Positions 1 to 19,760 of a stretch of DNA of 64,000 nucleotides are shown here, piece by piece. A program made the translations under genes and the position numbers. How positions within the stretch are numbered: the stretch's first letter is position 1; each line of letters opens with the position of its first letter. Origin of the DNA: Brachycybe producta (lineage: Eukaryota > Arthropoda > Diplopoda > Playtdesmida > Andrognathidae); the NCBI GenBank assembly GCA_036925085.1, contig JAUPFP010000100.1:186001-250000 (forward strand), written 5' to 3'. Under the pieces are notes generated by a model. The model was not told the origin of the DNA and did no database searches. It saw only the letters and a program-made list of their open reading frames with translations.

Positions 1-3000
1 GGGTGTCCTCTTGTGTATAATGGTATTATGATTGTAATGTTGTGTGTTTATAGTTTTGTGTTGTTGTAACCCCATCGTCATGAAAAGGAGAGAGAAAGAA
101 AAAAAAAAAAGGTCTTGTTGCAGCATCCTGCAGTCTGTACTTTCCCACGACCCCCAAAATCCTCGTCAAGAGAGACAGAAAGAGAGAGAGGGGTCACTAT
201 TATTTTCTATATACACACATACATATCTCCTCTCTCTCTCTCCATCATTTCACTCTACTTTTTGCTTTTGTCTGTTATATTCTTATGTGTTTTGTGAGTC
301 AACCATATTTTTTTAAAGTATTATTTTCTCTGTAACATTTCTTAAAAATTACTCTTCTTTAATGTTGTTACTCAACACAAAATGATTATGATGATGATTT
401 TTTTTAAAATATCGTGAGCTACAAGAGAGAAAACACCAAACAAATTTCTTCTTGTTCTTTTTACTAATTATATGCATTTTTATTTATGTATATCATGATA
501 ACGATTTTTGTTGTTTAGGTCAAGGTTGTTTTGTACACGAAGTGGGTTTGTTTCAAAGTATGACATTTTTTTTATTTTATTATTATTTATTACTTTCATA
601 AATATGACTTAATATTTTTTTTTATTTTATATTATAAAATATTTACTATTAGCTAATAGTAATAATAATTAATAATAATCCAACAATATTTTAAAAGTGT
701 AAACGCCTTATACCTAGTACACACCTGATAATTTAAATGCATTTAAATAATAAACGGGCTTCTACAGAGCCCTGTGAAGAACCAGCAAACAAATATGTCG
801 AATTCAATTTATTCTGTTAATAATCTGAAAATATTGAGTTAATACTTAAATATATAAACTACTGACATTAAAATATTCATTTAGTATATCAATTTAAAAT
901 ATTAATAATAAAGTCAATTTTTATTTTGTTTGTGTCCTTAACAGGATTCCGTATAATTCACCTAAACACATTTAATTTGAATTCATTTAACTCGTGTGTG
1001 TACGAGGTATTACGGACTTTTTCAAGTGCAAAATGAATAGAAACTTGAATGCGTTTTAGAAGACAGAAGAGTAACTGAATTTGATGTTGATATTTTTCTA
1101 TGTGACTTTGAAAATGACCCAACTTTTTAAGCAGACAATATTTTTAAAATTGTTATCTTTAAACAGCTACTCTTCTAGTTTCTAAAACACTTTTAGTTTC
1201 TCTTCATTTTGCTCTTCTGAAAAACAAAATAATGAAGATTTCAAAAATCTCAGCCCTTCATAAACCATTTTAAAACAAACACAAAGTAAAAACAGGGTGT
1301 TTTAATTTTTTTTTTTTTTTTGGAATTGGTGACAATTTAATTTCATCTTTTTATTGTGTTAATAACTCCAATAAAAAAAACTCGTAAGCAATTTTTGGAT
1401 TTTAATCTAAATCTGGATATAGACGTTCAGTTTCTAGCTTGTCAATTCTGGGCGTGGGAACGTAAGATTTCTTCAAATCTTTATGCTTTGCAACGATGAG
1501 AAAATGAGCAAATTATTAAAAAGTGTTACTGCCTTCTTAAAAAAGTAATTTCTTTTTGTTTCATTTTTCGAAATGCCATAATAAGTTTTATTTTTACAAT
1601 ACTATTGAACTGGATCAGGCCACAAGTTTTAATTTATTTTTTATTTAAAATGTACACCATTATTAAGACCACTTTTTGTTTAGCTATTTGTAAAACGTCA
1701 ATCTTATGACAACTTGTGTTAAATTTGTTTTTCTGTGCTTCAATTTTGTACTTGAATGTGATTTTTGGTAAATATTAATATATAAATTTATAAAAGTATT
1801 TATCAAAAATTTGATTGCGAAAATTGTTAGACAAAAATGAAAATTGTTGCTCATGTTTCCATCTTTTAAATTACGATTTGAACAAATATTTAATGTTCCC
1901 ACCCGTGTTGAAAAGAATCATGATTTTTTTTGGGAAATATATATATAATGTATGATAATAGACCTTCTTACGTTTAATAGCATTATATAATTTGTACAAA
2001 AAAAACAAATTATGTGAAAATATTTCGCTTATATTTTGTCTATTATAACTTTAGAAAATTTCAAGATGGCTGCACCAACTTCACTTTTTTGTCACATGTT
2101 TTTTAACGACAATTTTTTATCTGTTGAATTTTTTAGTTTTTTTCATAACCAAACGTTTTGCATATCTAATGGGATCATCGTTAGAAGTAAAACAAAATAA
2201 AATTTTGTTTAAAAAACAATCAAAGATGTAATATTTATTAAAAAAAATGACATCATGATATTTACTTGTGATATTACAGAAATGGAATAAGACTGTTATA
2301 TTACTGTCAATTGTCTGATCTAGCTCTTAAGTCACAAAAAAAGAATACATGTATATGACAAACTTTAATAATTTCATATGACTGGTGTACAACATAATGT
2401 AATAATCATAAAAAAATAATGTAGAGTACAAGCTGTGACATCATAATGTATGATTGTCAACATTTTATGACTTTTTCCTGTAATGAAGAGGGTACAGGGA
2501 TGGACACAGCTTGACGGTGTTTTTACGCTTAAATTTGTTTGAAATTGTTTATCGATGTAGGCCTATTTTATGATATTAATTATTTTTTTCTTTAAATGGA
2601 CCTTATTAAGATGATGGATAGAGTTTAATCTGTTTGCCCTTTTACATAATACGTTATATAGATATTCTCCCTTAAAAGTGTTGAACTTTTTTGCGGTAAC
2701 TAATTTCTTGCTCTCGTTCACGCTTCGATAACGAACAAGATTTTCTCTCTCCCCGTCTTTCACATAACCTTTTTATATATATATAGATATATATATATAT
2801 ATATATATATTTTTTTTGCTATTTAATTCGTCAATGATGGTGATAAGCGTGTGATATAAATTGCTCTGTATCCGTGTATTACTTTTTGAGTAACAACACA
2901 CTCAACCGCCACCAACTTTTTTTTTCCTCTGGTCCCCTATGTTTAGCAAATGCGGAAAAGAAAAACTTTCTAATGAAAAAAGAAAAACAAATTTACAACA

Positions 3001-5349
3001 AAACAAAAAAATACATTTGACATCTTTTTAGAGTTTATTAAAAAAAATAAGTGTAGGCGAATTTTAACGTAGTAATTAAATTGGAATTAGACAGACAGGT
3101 GAAAATTTAATATTATATTTGTCATTTATTGATTTTTTTTATCATAAATAATAAATTAATAATTATATAAAGAGCTGTAAAGATGATTTAGAAATAGATT
3201 CATGTTAATGAGATTGGGCCTCTAATCCTTAGGCCTATTATCAGTTTTTGATTATTTTAATTTTTCTAATTTAATTATGTTTTATATTATAATGAAGTCA
3301 TTGCAAAATATACGAATTAAAGATAAAGATGGAATAGAACATGAGCCATTAAAAACTAGAAATTTTAATGAGATTTTCAGGATAATCTTTAGAAATAAAC
3401 TTTTGTAAAAGTTTTAATTTATTTTTAGTTTTTCACTTCAAGTTGCCATTAAAACATGAAATAACAACTTTCATATTTTTCAAACTATCATATAAAGTTT
3501 ATTTACAAAGATATCAACAATTCAACATTAGAAACTGGAAAAAAATTAGTGAGATTTTCAGGACAGTATTTTTAAAAATTAACTTTTATAGAAGTTTTTT
3601 TTTTAAATTCTTGATTTTAATCAAATTTTAGTTAATTAATTGTCAAAATAAAAACGTTATTAATTTAAAAGAAAACCTGAGGAAATAACTTTTTAAACCT
3701 TAGTTTTTTAAATTCAATTAATTAAATACTAATTATTACTTTAAGATTGTTTTTTAAACTTCTGGTTAATTCTATATTTCAGGATCAAAAAACTAAGGAG
3801 AAATTGAAAGTATGGTAGAAACTATAGAACGGTAGCTGAAAGGCTTAATAGCATTTTAATGTTAATATCTTTCAAAATAAACTTTTAATAAAGAAATATA
3901 TCATCCTCTCAGAGTTTTGTCATTTTTATATTTGACATAAAAAGTTTAATTTTAAAAGATAACATTAAATTACTCTTTAAAAGATTGAAAATTACCCTTC
4001 TAGTTTCTAAAACACTTTCAACTTCTGAAATACGGAAATAAACAGCGTTAGATGAATGTTGTCTACACTTTAAAGAATGTGTAACATTTTTAATTTTAAA
4101 CGATTTATAGCTGTTTTATACCTCTCTCTCTTTAATTCTCCAGGATGTTTGGTTCTGAGGCATATATTATATTAGGCCTATACTTGTATCAATATTGTTA
4201 CTTAAACAAATTTGTCTTGTTAAGAAATCTTATTTTTATTGTCTTGTAAATAATATTTGGACTCCCTCTACTGGGCTCAGACACGTGCCGTTCTGACTGT
4301 TTTTAAATGGAGATGTTGTGTGTGTGTTGGTTGCACCTGTCTTTTTTTAAGGTGTTTTGGTGGTGGTCTGGATGGGACAGGTGTGCTTTGGGTGTTGAAT
4401 TTGGAGGAGGGTGGTGATGGTGCACGGGTAAAGAAGAGATCAGAGTATAGCCCTTTTTTCTTTCCTTCTGAAGGTGCAATGAACGCTGCTTGCTTGCTAT
4501 GTTTTAACTAAGTGGCGCATCTGAAGTTTTCACGCTTCTAAGACTCCTTGTGTGAAGATGGTTTAACTAACATTTTTACCATATTATATTTGATAGAAAG
4601 AATGAAGAAAGAAAAAGAAGAAAAAAAAACCTTTTCTGGTTCTGTATATATATTTTTTTTGTTCTTGTTTTCTTAAGTTGACACGTAAGATTTCCTTCGT
4701 CCCGTGTCGACCGGGAAGAAGCCGTATTCCCAAGAACTCAACCACCGTACAAACATATAGGTGTTGGTTGTAATGTTTAAAAGTTGGCTGTGAGAACTGA
4801 GCTCTCGAGCAGAATACAATGTAATTATGGTTGCTTGAGTGATCTTGGTGGGAAATATACTTCATATAGGTCCCTTGTGCCTCTTTTTTTCTCTATCTGT
4901 ATATTACGTGAACACGGATTTTTACTTCTCTTTTATTAATTGTCTTCTGGACATTTTTTTTTTTGCAACTTCAATCTCAAAACTGGCCGCAAAAATCGTT
5001 CATTTGCAAGTAGTTTAGTTTTCCATCCGTAATTAAAATGAAAACAAAGGGAAAGGTGATCATCATCATCATCATCAATGATCAATATGGAACTAATTTT
5101 TATCATTAGCTTTGAATTGAATAAAAGTTTTTTCTTCTTCGTTTTCCTTCTAATTTAGTCGGAATGTAAATTGTGTGAGAGAGTTTAATTTACTTCTCTC
5201 GGTGCCCCTTCTCTGAGAGAGATTTCAAATCGCATTGGCATCAATTTCGAATCATTCAATGATTTAATTTTTAACAATGTTATTGTTGCAAGCATATGAA
5301 ATTCTCACTATTGTCTTATTCATATATATATTTATTATATTATTTTCAG
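1..5349. other. Non-coding DNA 5' of (or within the 5' part of) RBPJ
   Basis: AT-rich with many homopolymer runs and no frame that looks like protein. It contains one terminal-inverted-repeat element (708-1013), two or three decayed copies of the abundant foldback family (about 1018-1275, 3340-3600, 3785-4080), an AT dinucleotide run near 2775-2810 and a CT/AG-rich patch near 85-245. Open frames of 60-94 codons here (for example at 44-316, 4257-4511 and 4584-4865) have no family resemblance or conserved splice context. First, non-coding exons of RBPJ could be present but cannot be fixed. Confidence 0.6.
708..1013. mobile_element. Terminal-inverted-repeat element, family C, copy 1
   Basis: Ends TTATACCTAGTACACACC and GTGTGTACGAGGTATTAC. 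The same element as 58954-59260 in inverted orientation, some 58 kb away. About 306 bp, non-coding, AT-rich interior. Confidence 0.85.
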
Positions 5350-5538
5350 GGTGATTACGGCTGCCAACTTGGTGGTAGTGGCAGTAGCGGCGAGGGTAGT
5401 TACGAAAGAGACGAAAATCCCTGGACACCAAATCTTCCACAGTATCCTCACGGACATCCTGGACCTGGATCTATACAACCAAATACTCCTAATTCTACAA
5501 CATCACATTGTGAAAATGCATCTGGATATTATATGCAG
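5350..5538 (+). CDS. RBPJ: Putative upstream coding exon of RBPJ (phase 0)
   Basis: A good polypyrimidine tract and CAG acceptor at 5347-5349 precede an open frame reading GDYGCQLGGSGSSGEGSYER, then DENPWTPNLPQYPHGHPGPG and onwards to GYYMQ. Its composition (Gly, Ser, Pro) fits a disordered RBPJ N-terminus and differs from nearby intron sequence. Joining to the phase-0 acceptor at 6477 needs a phase-0 donor; the best placed is CAG followed by GCACTG at 5539, a non-canonical GC donor. A GT donor at 5564 (AAAG, then GTCCCC) would give the wrong phase. No start codon upstream was identified, so the exon may be partly 5' UTR. Confidence 0.4.
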
Positions 5539-5929
5539 GCACTGATATGTTTTTACATTAAAGGTCCCCACCATGTTTGAGATGAAAACTTTGCACTTTG
5601 AACTTCAATCTGAATCCCTCGAAGCTCGGTTTCAACGTATAAAACTCGGTTTTTTTTTTTGGAAAGGGCACTCAATGGAGAAGGATGTTTTCAGGGGTTA
5701 ATTTTCCATTTGAGATTATGGATCTTGTAATTATATATTTCTTGGCCAACTTGATTCGAAGGGTGGGTGGGCCTTTTTGAGGTGAACAATGTGAACGTCA
5801 AATTCAAAAAGGTTTTTTTAGTAACTAGAATGGTAAATCAAAGTTATTTTATGATGCCATTTTTGCAAAGTAAGCTTCATTGGCTATTTTTTTTACATTC
5901 ATTATGTTTTAATAAATGTTTCATGTGAG

Positions 5930-6255
5930 CAACACTTAAGGAGAAATTGAAAATGTTAAAAACTAGAAGATGGTATCTCAATCACTTCAGCGGTATTTTC
6001 ATATTGACATTTTTCAAAATAAACTTTTTAGAGAAAAAAAATCAAAAATATTGTCCGCTTCTAGTTCGTTCATTTTCAAACTGCCATAAAAAAGCTTATA
6101 TTGAAATATATCAACTTGAAAATGCCCTTATGTAACTGAGCTACCCTTCTAGTCTGTGAACCATTTGCAAGTTTTCTTTTAATTTTACTACTGAAAGACA
6201 GAATAACTAGAGTTTGAGGGATATTTTCGTTTTAAAACTACCTTTATGCCGGGTT
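5930..6255. mobile_element. Foldback family A copy
   Basis: Contains GAGAAATTGAAAATGTTAAA, AAACTAGAAG, then TTTTCAAAATAAACTTTTTA and the mirrored AAGCTTATATTGAAATATAT ... CTACCCTTCTAGT. Lies in an RBPJ intron. The arms are about 90 bp. Confidence 0.7.
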
Positions 6256-6503
6256 TATATTTTTCTTAATTTGTGTAACAAATTTTGAATACAAATATAA
6301 GAGAAAGTTCATCATCGATTTCGGACTATAAATGTTGCATGAGTGCCATTCTGTTTGATTGGTTACTTGAGTACTTAGTAGAGTTGTTCAAAAGGAAGAG
6401 GAGGCCTTAACTTTTATTTTGCTCGAAAGAACCCTTCAAGTAATTGCAATCTGTTTTGTGGTTTTATTTATTTCAGGGTGCCAGTGGCCCTGCAAATCCA
6501 ACC

Positions 6504-14036
<7,533 letters not shown>

Positions 14037-15560
14037 ATTATTATAATAGTGCTAAGTGTTTTAGGACGGGTTTTTTTTATTCCTCATTTCTATTATTTTT
14101 TTTTAACTCTCATAACTGGACAAATCATTTTTTTGCATCAGAGATTTTGAGAGATAGAGAGAGATATTTTATAAATTAAATTATACAGTTTTTTTTGTTG
14201 TTGTTTACTCGAGAGACTTTGTGTTTGGTGAAGTGTTTGTGTGGATTTTGGCACTGTCGCGTTGAATTCGGTAGACTTATTAGGCATCGAAAGGATGATG
14301 GGAAGTGTGGTCCAGCTGAATTTTGTGATCAAGACCGATTTCCTTTTTTGAAAAAAAAAAAGGAAATCTCCATAGTTTATTCTGTGTTTGCAACAATCAG
14401 TATTTTATGTTATGAGATTTAAATTTGTTCTCGTCTGTGTGTGTGTGTGTGTGTGTGGATTTGGACCTTTGATACGACAGAAACTGTGTACATATATTTT
14501 TTTTTGTATCTATATTTGTTCTTTTGGGTCTTATTTTCATTTTGCAAAAAGAAAAATATTGATATTTTAATTTTGTTTTGCAAAATTAATGTCTCTTGAA
14601 GTTTTAATCATTCCTAATGATATTAATAAGATGAAATTTTCTTATTAATCTTTTTTTTTAATTTTATTGGATTTCAAATTCATGAAATCAGTTTTTTGTA
14701 AAGTTGAGATTTGGTTTTTTTTTTCTTCTTATATTTGATTATTAACAATTTAGGGTTGTAATAATAAATTTATATAAAAATGGTTTTTCAGTGAGAATAT
14801 TATTTTAAAACATTCACATGAAAATATCTGTAAGAGGCTACATTTCAAAGTTACTTCGAAAAATCTCCACCTGATGTTAAAGAAAAATGTTTATTTTTCA
14901 TATTTAAAGTTGTCCAATTTTAATGGTTCAAAGTGCAATATGCACCTTAAATATTATGCTGATCTAGTGATAGAATGACAAAAAGTTGGTAAGTGTTTTT
15001 CTATTTAAAAAAAAATATTTCAAAATCGCGAATTTCTAACACTAAACTCCATTTAGTATGTGCTCGTAAAAATAATTTTAAAAAACCACAAGTAAACTAC
15101 AATGAAGCCAATACATTGGCGCACATGCTGAATTTTTTATGTTTTTTTTTAAATTACACTCCACGACGCGTATCGGGTACTAGAAGCAACTTAATACCAT
15201 CGATTGCGTTCCGGCGTTGTAAAAGTCCAAGAGGAATGCGGGTAAAACCGCCGCAACTGATACTTAATTGCTGTTGTCGCATTTGTGATACACTATGGGC
15301 TATTATACTGTGGAGGTTCTAAAATTGCATTGCTGTATTCCGCAACGAGCACTTCCATCTTGTTGAGATATTAGATATGTTAAGTAGTTTTTATCTGGTA
15401 ATATGGTGAACATAGTTGGAAAATCCTGATAGGGGTACGATAAGTGTTGTACTGCCTCAGGCAGTCTCTGCCTGAGCTGTTTAGGCATTTCCAGGCATTA
15501 GTTCAGAAGTCATCAGGGGGCTGCTCTCTGTACGAGCGTAAATACTAGCACACTCCGAAT
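14037..15560. other. RBPJ 3' flank; no gene seen
   Basis: Downstream of the RBPJ stop codon lies T-rich DNA with a (GT)n run at about 14437-14457 and no convincing open frame. The 3' UTR must lie here, but no single AATAAA is an obvious choice. From about 15100 the sequence becomes less AT-rich and reads like decayed mobile DNA, leading into the Harbinger-like fragment. Confidence 0.5.
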
Positions 15561-15576
15561 TCTTTGTTGCGATACA

Positions 15577-15879
15577 TTGTTGCGGGACTGCTCCGATTTA
15601 TTGTTGCGGTGCAGAATCGCAACTGACGCGATTCAGACCCACAACGTTGTTCCGTGGCCACACCTACACTCAAGTGTTTCTTCCTCCTTGCTTTCACCAT
15701 GTAAGGCGGAAGTGGCCCTTGCAATATGGGCCTACACAGTGATTCATAAAGAGGGGCAAATAAAGCAGAAACGGTGGTGGGCACACAAGCTCTACTCAGC
15801 TGAGAGCACATTCGGTTTAAGCTTTTTGAACACCCTGAAATTGGAAGATGGGGCAGGATTTCTAAATTTTATTTCTTAA
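15577..15879 (+). pseudogene. Decayed PIF/Harbinger-like transposase N-terminal fragment
   Basis: An open frame of 100 codons ends in KQKRWWAHKLYSAESTFGLS followed by LNTLKLEDGAGFLNFIS. That pattern (basic residues, RWW, a short linker, then LEDxxGFxNF) is the start of ALP1/HARBI1-type nucleases of PIF/Harbinger transposons, where a form such as RRxWVHP...LEDPEGFRNFLRM is typical. The catalytic DDE part is absent downstream, so this is a remnant or the first exon of a lost element. The family call rests on one short motif. Confidence 0.35.
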
Positions 15880-16024
15880 ATGTAGTCAGAAGACAATAAC
15901 TTCCCACAAACACAATTTATACAGAAGGTCCTCAATTAGTTTAACAATATTTTCAGTGGTCCACATCTTTCTTTAAGTTTAGTACTAGATTTAAAAAACG
16001 AAGTGGGCCACTGAGAAAGACTCA

Positions 16025-16227
16025 AAGGGCAAAAACGTCAGACGCAGAAGTTGGCTCCGCCCTTTTTATGACAACCGGCAACTTCTAATTAGTTTGTTGT
16101 GTGGCTCAACGTTGAAAAGGGCGGAGCATGTGACATCAGACTACATAACCAACCAATTAAAAGTTGCCGCGGTCGTCATAAAAAGGGCGGAGCCAACGTC
16201 TGCGCGTCCCGATTTCTAATTGCCTGT
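16025..16227. mobile_element. Foldback MITE, family B, copy 1
   Basis: About 200 bp of nearly self-complementary DNA. GAAGTTGGCTCCGCCCTTTT near the left end is mirrored by AAAAGGGCGGAGCCAACGTC near the right, and CAACTTCTAATT by AATTAAAAGTTG inside. The right end finishes TTCTAATTGCCTGT; the left end is eroded. Two better copies lie at 46844-47046 and 63332-63536. There is no coding capacity. Confidence 0.75.
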
Positions 16228-16329
16228 CTCACCTAACACTTTGAAAATTAGACATTAAAAATTTTCTTTATCCAAAATTTAAGAAGTTTTTAATAAAGAT
16301 GCTAGCGCCATCTATTGTTATTCTCTTAA

Positions 16330-19300
16330 ACATTAGTTATGTGTGTATATTTTTTTCGAATTTTAAATTTTCCCTCTTAAACTCGAATTCCCCCCCCCCT
16401 TCACTAACATAGCCTAACCCAACACTAACCTGCTAACCTAACCCAAACCTAACACTCACCCACTAACCTAACACTTTATACATGGACTCTATGTAATAGT
16501 TGATTATAGCGCCGCCTGTCTTCAAACATTTCAAACATTAATTAAAAAGTTCTATGTTAAAAATCCTATACCTCCAAAAAAAGTTTTTGCTTTTTGGCAA
16601 AATTTTTTTAATGGAGACGGTGGCTCCATCTACATTGGCTGAATTTTTTTAATTTTGTTTTAGGAAACATTCTAGTTTGGTAGGTTCCTTAATATAATTT
16701 ATGTGGTTTCCTATCACAGCTGTCAATTTAGCTGTGGGGGTAACATCAATGTTTACTGAACTGGTGTTTGTGGGTTCAAACCTCTGTCTTGGCTTTTAAT
16801 ATTTTTAAACTTTTAAAATAATCTTAGATTATTATTTATTATGATTGTTAAAATTCTGTCTTGTGCAGTAAGCAGGTTAGCCTAGAACAAACAAACATCA
16901 GAACTAATCGGAACATTCTGTTTACTCATTGATTTAGCCAGCAATGTGACGTCACGTTTGTATATAACAATATAAGTGACGTCACGTTCAAATATAACAA
17001 TATAAGTGACGTCATGTTTATGTGTTTCTAACAATATAAGTGACGTCACGTTTATGCGTTTATAACAATATAAGTGACGCCCGGTCATATATATATAACA
17101 ATATAAGTGACGTCACGTTCATATATACCAATAGAAGTGACGTCAGACAGCTGCATAAATCGATGAGTTTCAAAATGTCCTTCTAAATACAGCTAAACAA
17201 TGACGCTTTCACTAAAGATTAATTAACCATCATTTTCATTGATATGAAGGAGGTTGGAATAAAGAGAGACATCACGTGACTTTCGTGACTTTGGTCTGAA
17301 GTTCATAAAAGGGCGGGGCAAACGAATTTCTGGTGCTGGTTGATTGGTTCCAAACGCCTGTCCCAACACTACGCCTAAACTAACACTAACCCACTAAACT
17401 AACCCAACACTAACCCATTAACCTAACACTTTATACATGGACGCTATGTAACAGTTGATTATAGTGCCGCCTGTCTTCAAACATGTCAAACATTAATTAA
17501 AAAAGTTCTATGTTAAAAATCCTATACCTCAAAAAAAAGTTTTTGCTTTTTGGCAAAATTTTTTTAATGGAGACGGTGGCTCCATCTACATTGGCTGAAT
17601 TTTTTTAATTTTATTTTAGGAAACATTCGAGTTTGGTAGGTTCCTAAATATAATTTATATGGTTTCCTATCACAGCTGTCAATTTAGCTGTGGGGGTAAC
17701 ATCACTGTTTACTGAACTGGTGTTTGTGGGTTCAAACCTCAGTCTTGGTTCTTAATATATTTAAATTTTTTAAATAATCTTAGATTATTTTTTATTATGA
17801 TTGTTAAAATTCTGTCTTGTGCAGTAGGCAGGTTAGCCTAGAACAAACAAACATCATAACTAATCGGAACATTCTGTTTACTCATTGATTTAGCCAGCAA
17901 TGTGACGTCACGTTTGTATATAACAATATAAGTGACGTCACGTTCAAATATAACAATATAAGTGACGTCACGTTCATATATAAGAATATAAGTGACGTCA
18001 GACGGCTGCATAAATCGATGAGTTACAAAATGTCCTTCTAAATACAGCTAAACAATAACGCTTTCGCTAAAGATTAATTAACTATCATTTTCATTGATAT
18101 GCAAGAGATTTGAATAAAGAAAGCCGACATCACGTGACTTTAGTGACTTTGGTCTGATGTGTGTATATTTTTTTCGAATTTTAAATTTTCCCTCTTAAAC
18201 TCTAATCCCCCCCTTCACTAACATAGCCTAACCCAACACTAACCTGCTAACCTAACCCAACCCAAACCTAACACTCACCCACTAACCTAACACTATACAT
18301 GGACGCTATGTAACAGTTGATTATAGTGCCGCCTGTCTTCAAACATGTCAAACATTAATTAAAAAAGTTCTATGTTAAAAATCCTATACCTCAAAAAAAA
18401 GTTTTTGCTTTTTCGCAAAATTTTTTTAATGGAGACGGTGGCTCCATCTACATTGGCTGAATTTTTTTAATTTTGTTTTAGGAAACATTCGAGTTTGGTA
18501 GGTTCCTAAGTATAATTTATTTGGTTTCCTGTCGTTGTTGGCGGTTTAGCTGTGGGGATAACATCACTGTGTACTGAAGTGGTGTTTGTGGGTTCAAACC
18601 TCAGTCTTGGTTTTTAATATTTTTAAATTTTTAAAATAATCTTAGATTATTATTTATTATTATTGTTAAAATTCTGTCTTGTGCAGTAGGCAGGTTAGCC
18701 TAGAACAAACAAACATCAGAACTAATCGGAACATTCTGTTTACTCATCGATTTAGCCAGCAATGTGACGTCACGTTCGTATATAACAATATAAGTGACGT
18801 CACGTTCAAATATAACAATATAAGTGACGTCACGTTTATATATTTATAACAATATAAGTGACGTCACGGTCATATATATATATATATATATATAAAACAA
18901 TATAAGTGACGTCACGATCATATATAACAATAGAAGTGACGTCAGACGGCTGCATAAATCGATGAGTTACAAAATGTCCTTCTAAATACAGCTAAATAAT
19001 GACGCTTTCGCTAAAGATTAATTAACCATCATTTTCATTGAAGGAGGTTGGAATAAAGAGAGACGAGATCACTTGACTTTAGTGACTTTGGTCTGAAGTT
19101 CATAAAAGGGCGGGGCAAACGAATTTCTGGTGCTTGTTGATTGGTTCCAAACGCCTCTCCCAACACTACGCCTAAACTAACACTAACCCACTAACCTAAC
19201 CCAACACTAACCCATTAACCTAACACTTTATACATGGACGCTATGTAACAGTTGATTATAGTGCCGCCTGTCTTCAAACATGTCAAACATTAATTAAAAA

Positions 19301-19760
19301 AGTTCTATGTTAAAAATCCTATACCTCAAAAAAAAGTTTTTGCTTTTTGGCAAAAAAAATTTAATGGAGACGGTGGCTCCATCTACATTGGCTGAATTTT
19401 TTTAATTTTGTTTTAGGAAACATTCGAGTTTGGTAGGTTCCTAAGTATAATTTATTTGGTTTTCTATCAAAGTTGTCAGTTTAGCTGTGGGGATAACATG
19501 ACTGACTTGTGTACTGGTGTTCATGGGTTCAAACCTCAGTCTTGTCTTTTAATATTTTTAAATTTTTAAAATAATCTTAGATTATTATTTATTATGATTG
19601 TTAAAATTCTGTCTTGTGCAGTAAGCAGGTTAGCCTATAACAAACAAACATCAGAACTAATCGGAACATTCTGTTTACTCATCGATTTAGCCAGCAATGT
19701 GACGTCACGTTCATATATATAACAATATAAGTGACGTCACTTGCACGACATTACAAAGAG
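16330..19760. repeat. Tandem array of ~0.9 kb units carrying TGACGTCA (CRE) clusters
   Basis: Four successive copies of a unit can be followed by the landmark TATACATGG(A/C)(C/T)(G/T)CTATGTAA, seen at about 16478, 17431, 18292 and 19229, so the unit length is about 860-950 bp. Each unit has: a CCTAACCCAACACTAACC-type region; a block around GGAGACGGTGGCTCCATCTA; a block ending GGGTTCAAACCTCAGTCTTG; and a cluster of AACAATATAAGTGACGTCAC subrepeats. The subrepeat number differs between units: about 7, 4, 6 and 2. Units 1 and 3 are joined to the next by an AAAAGGGCGGGGCAAACGAA segment. There is no coding frame. See findings. Confidence 0.9.

Noticed and set aside
44-316. 90-codon open frame at the window start
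   Set aside because: Low-complexity Lys/Arg/Ser/Phe from AG- and CT-rich simple sequence, no splice or conservation support.
4257-4511. 84-codon open frame (MDSLYWAQTRAVLTVFKW...)
   Set aside because: Cys/Gly-rich from GT-rich sequence, no recognisable domain, and it does not connect in phase to the RBPJ exons. It could be 5' UTR.
15545-15811. Minus-strand frame of 88 codons opposite the Harbinger-like fragment
   Set aside because: No family resemblance; the plus-strand frame carries the recognisable motif.
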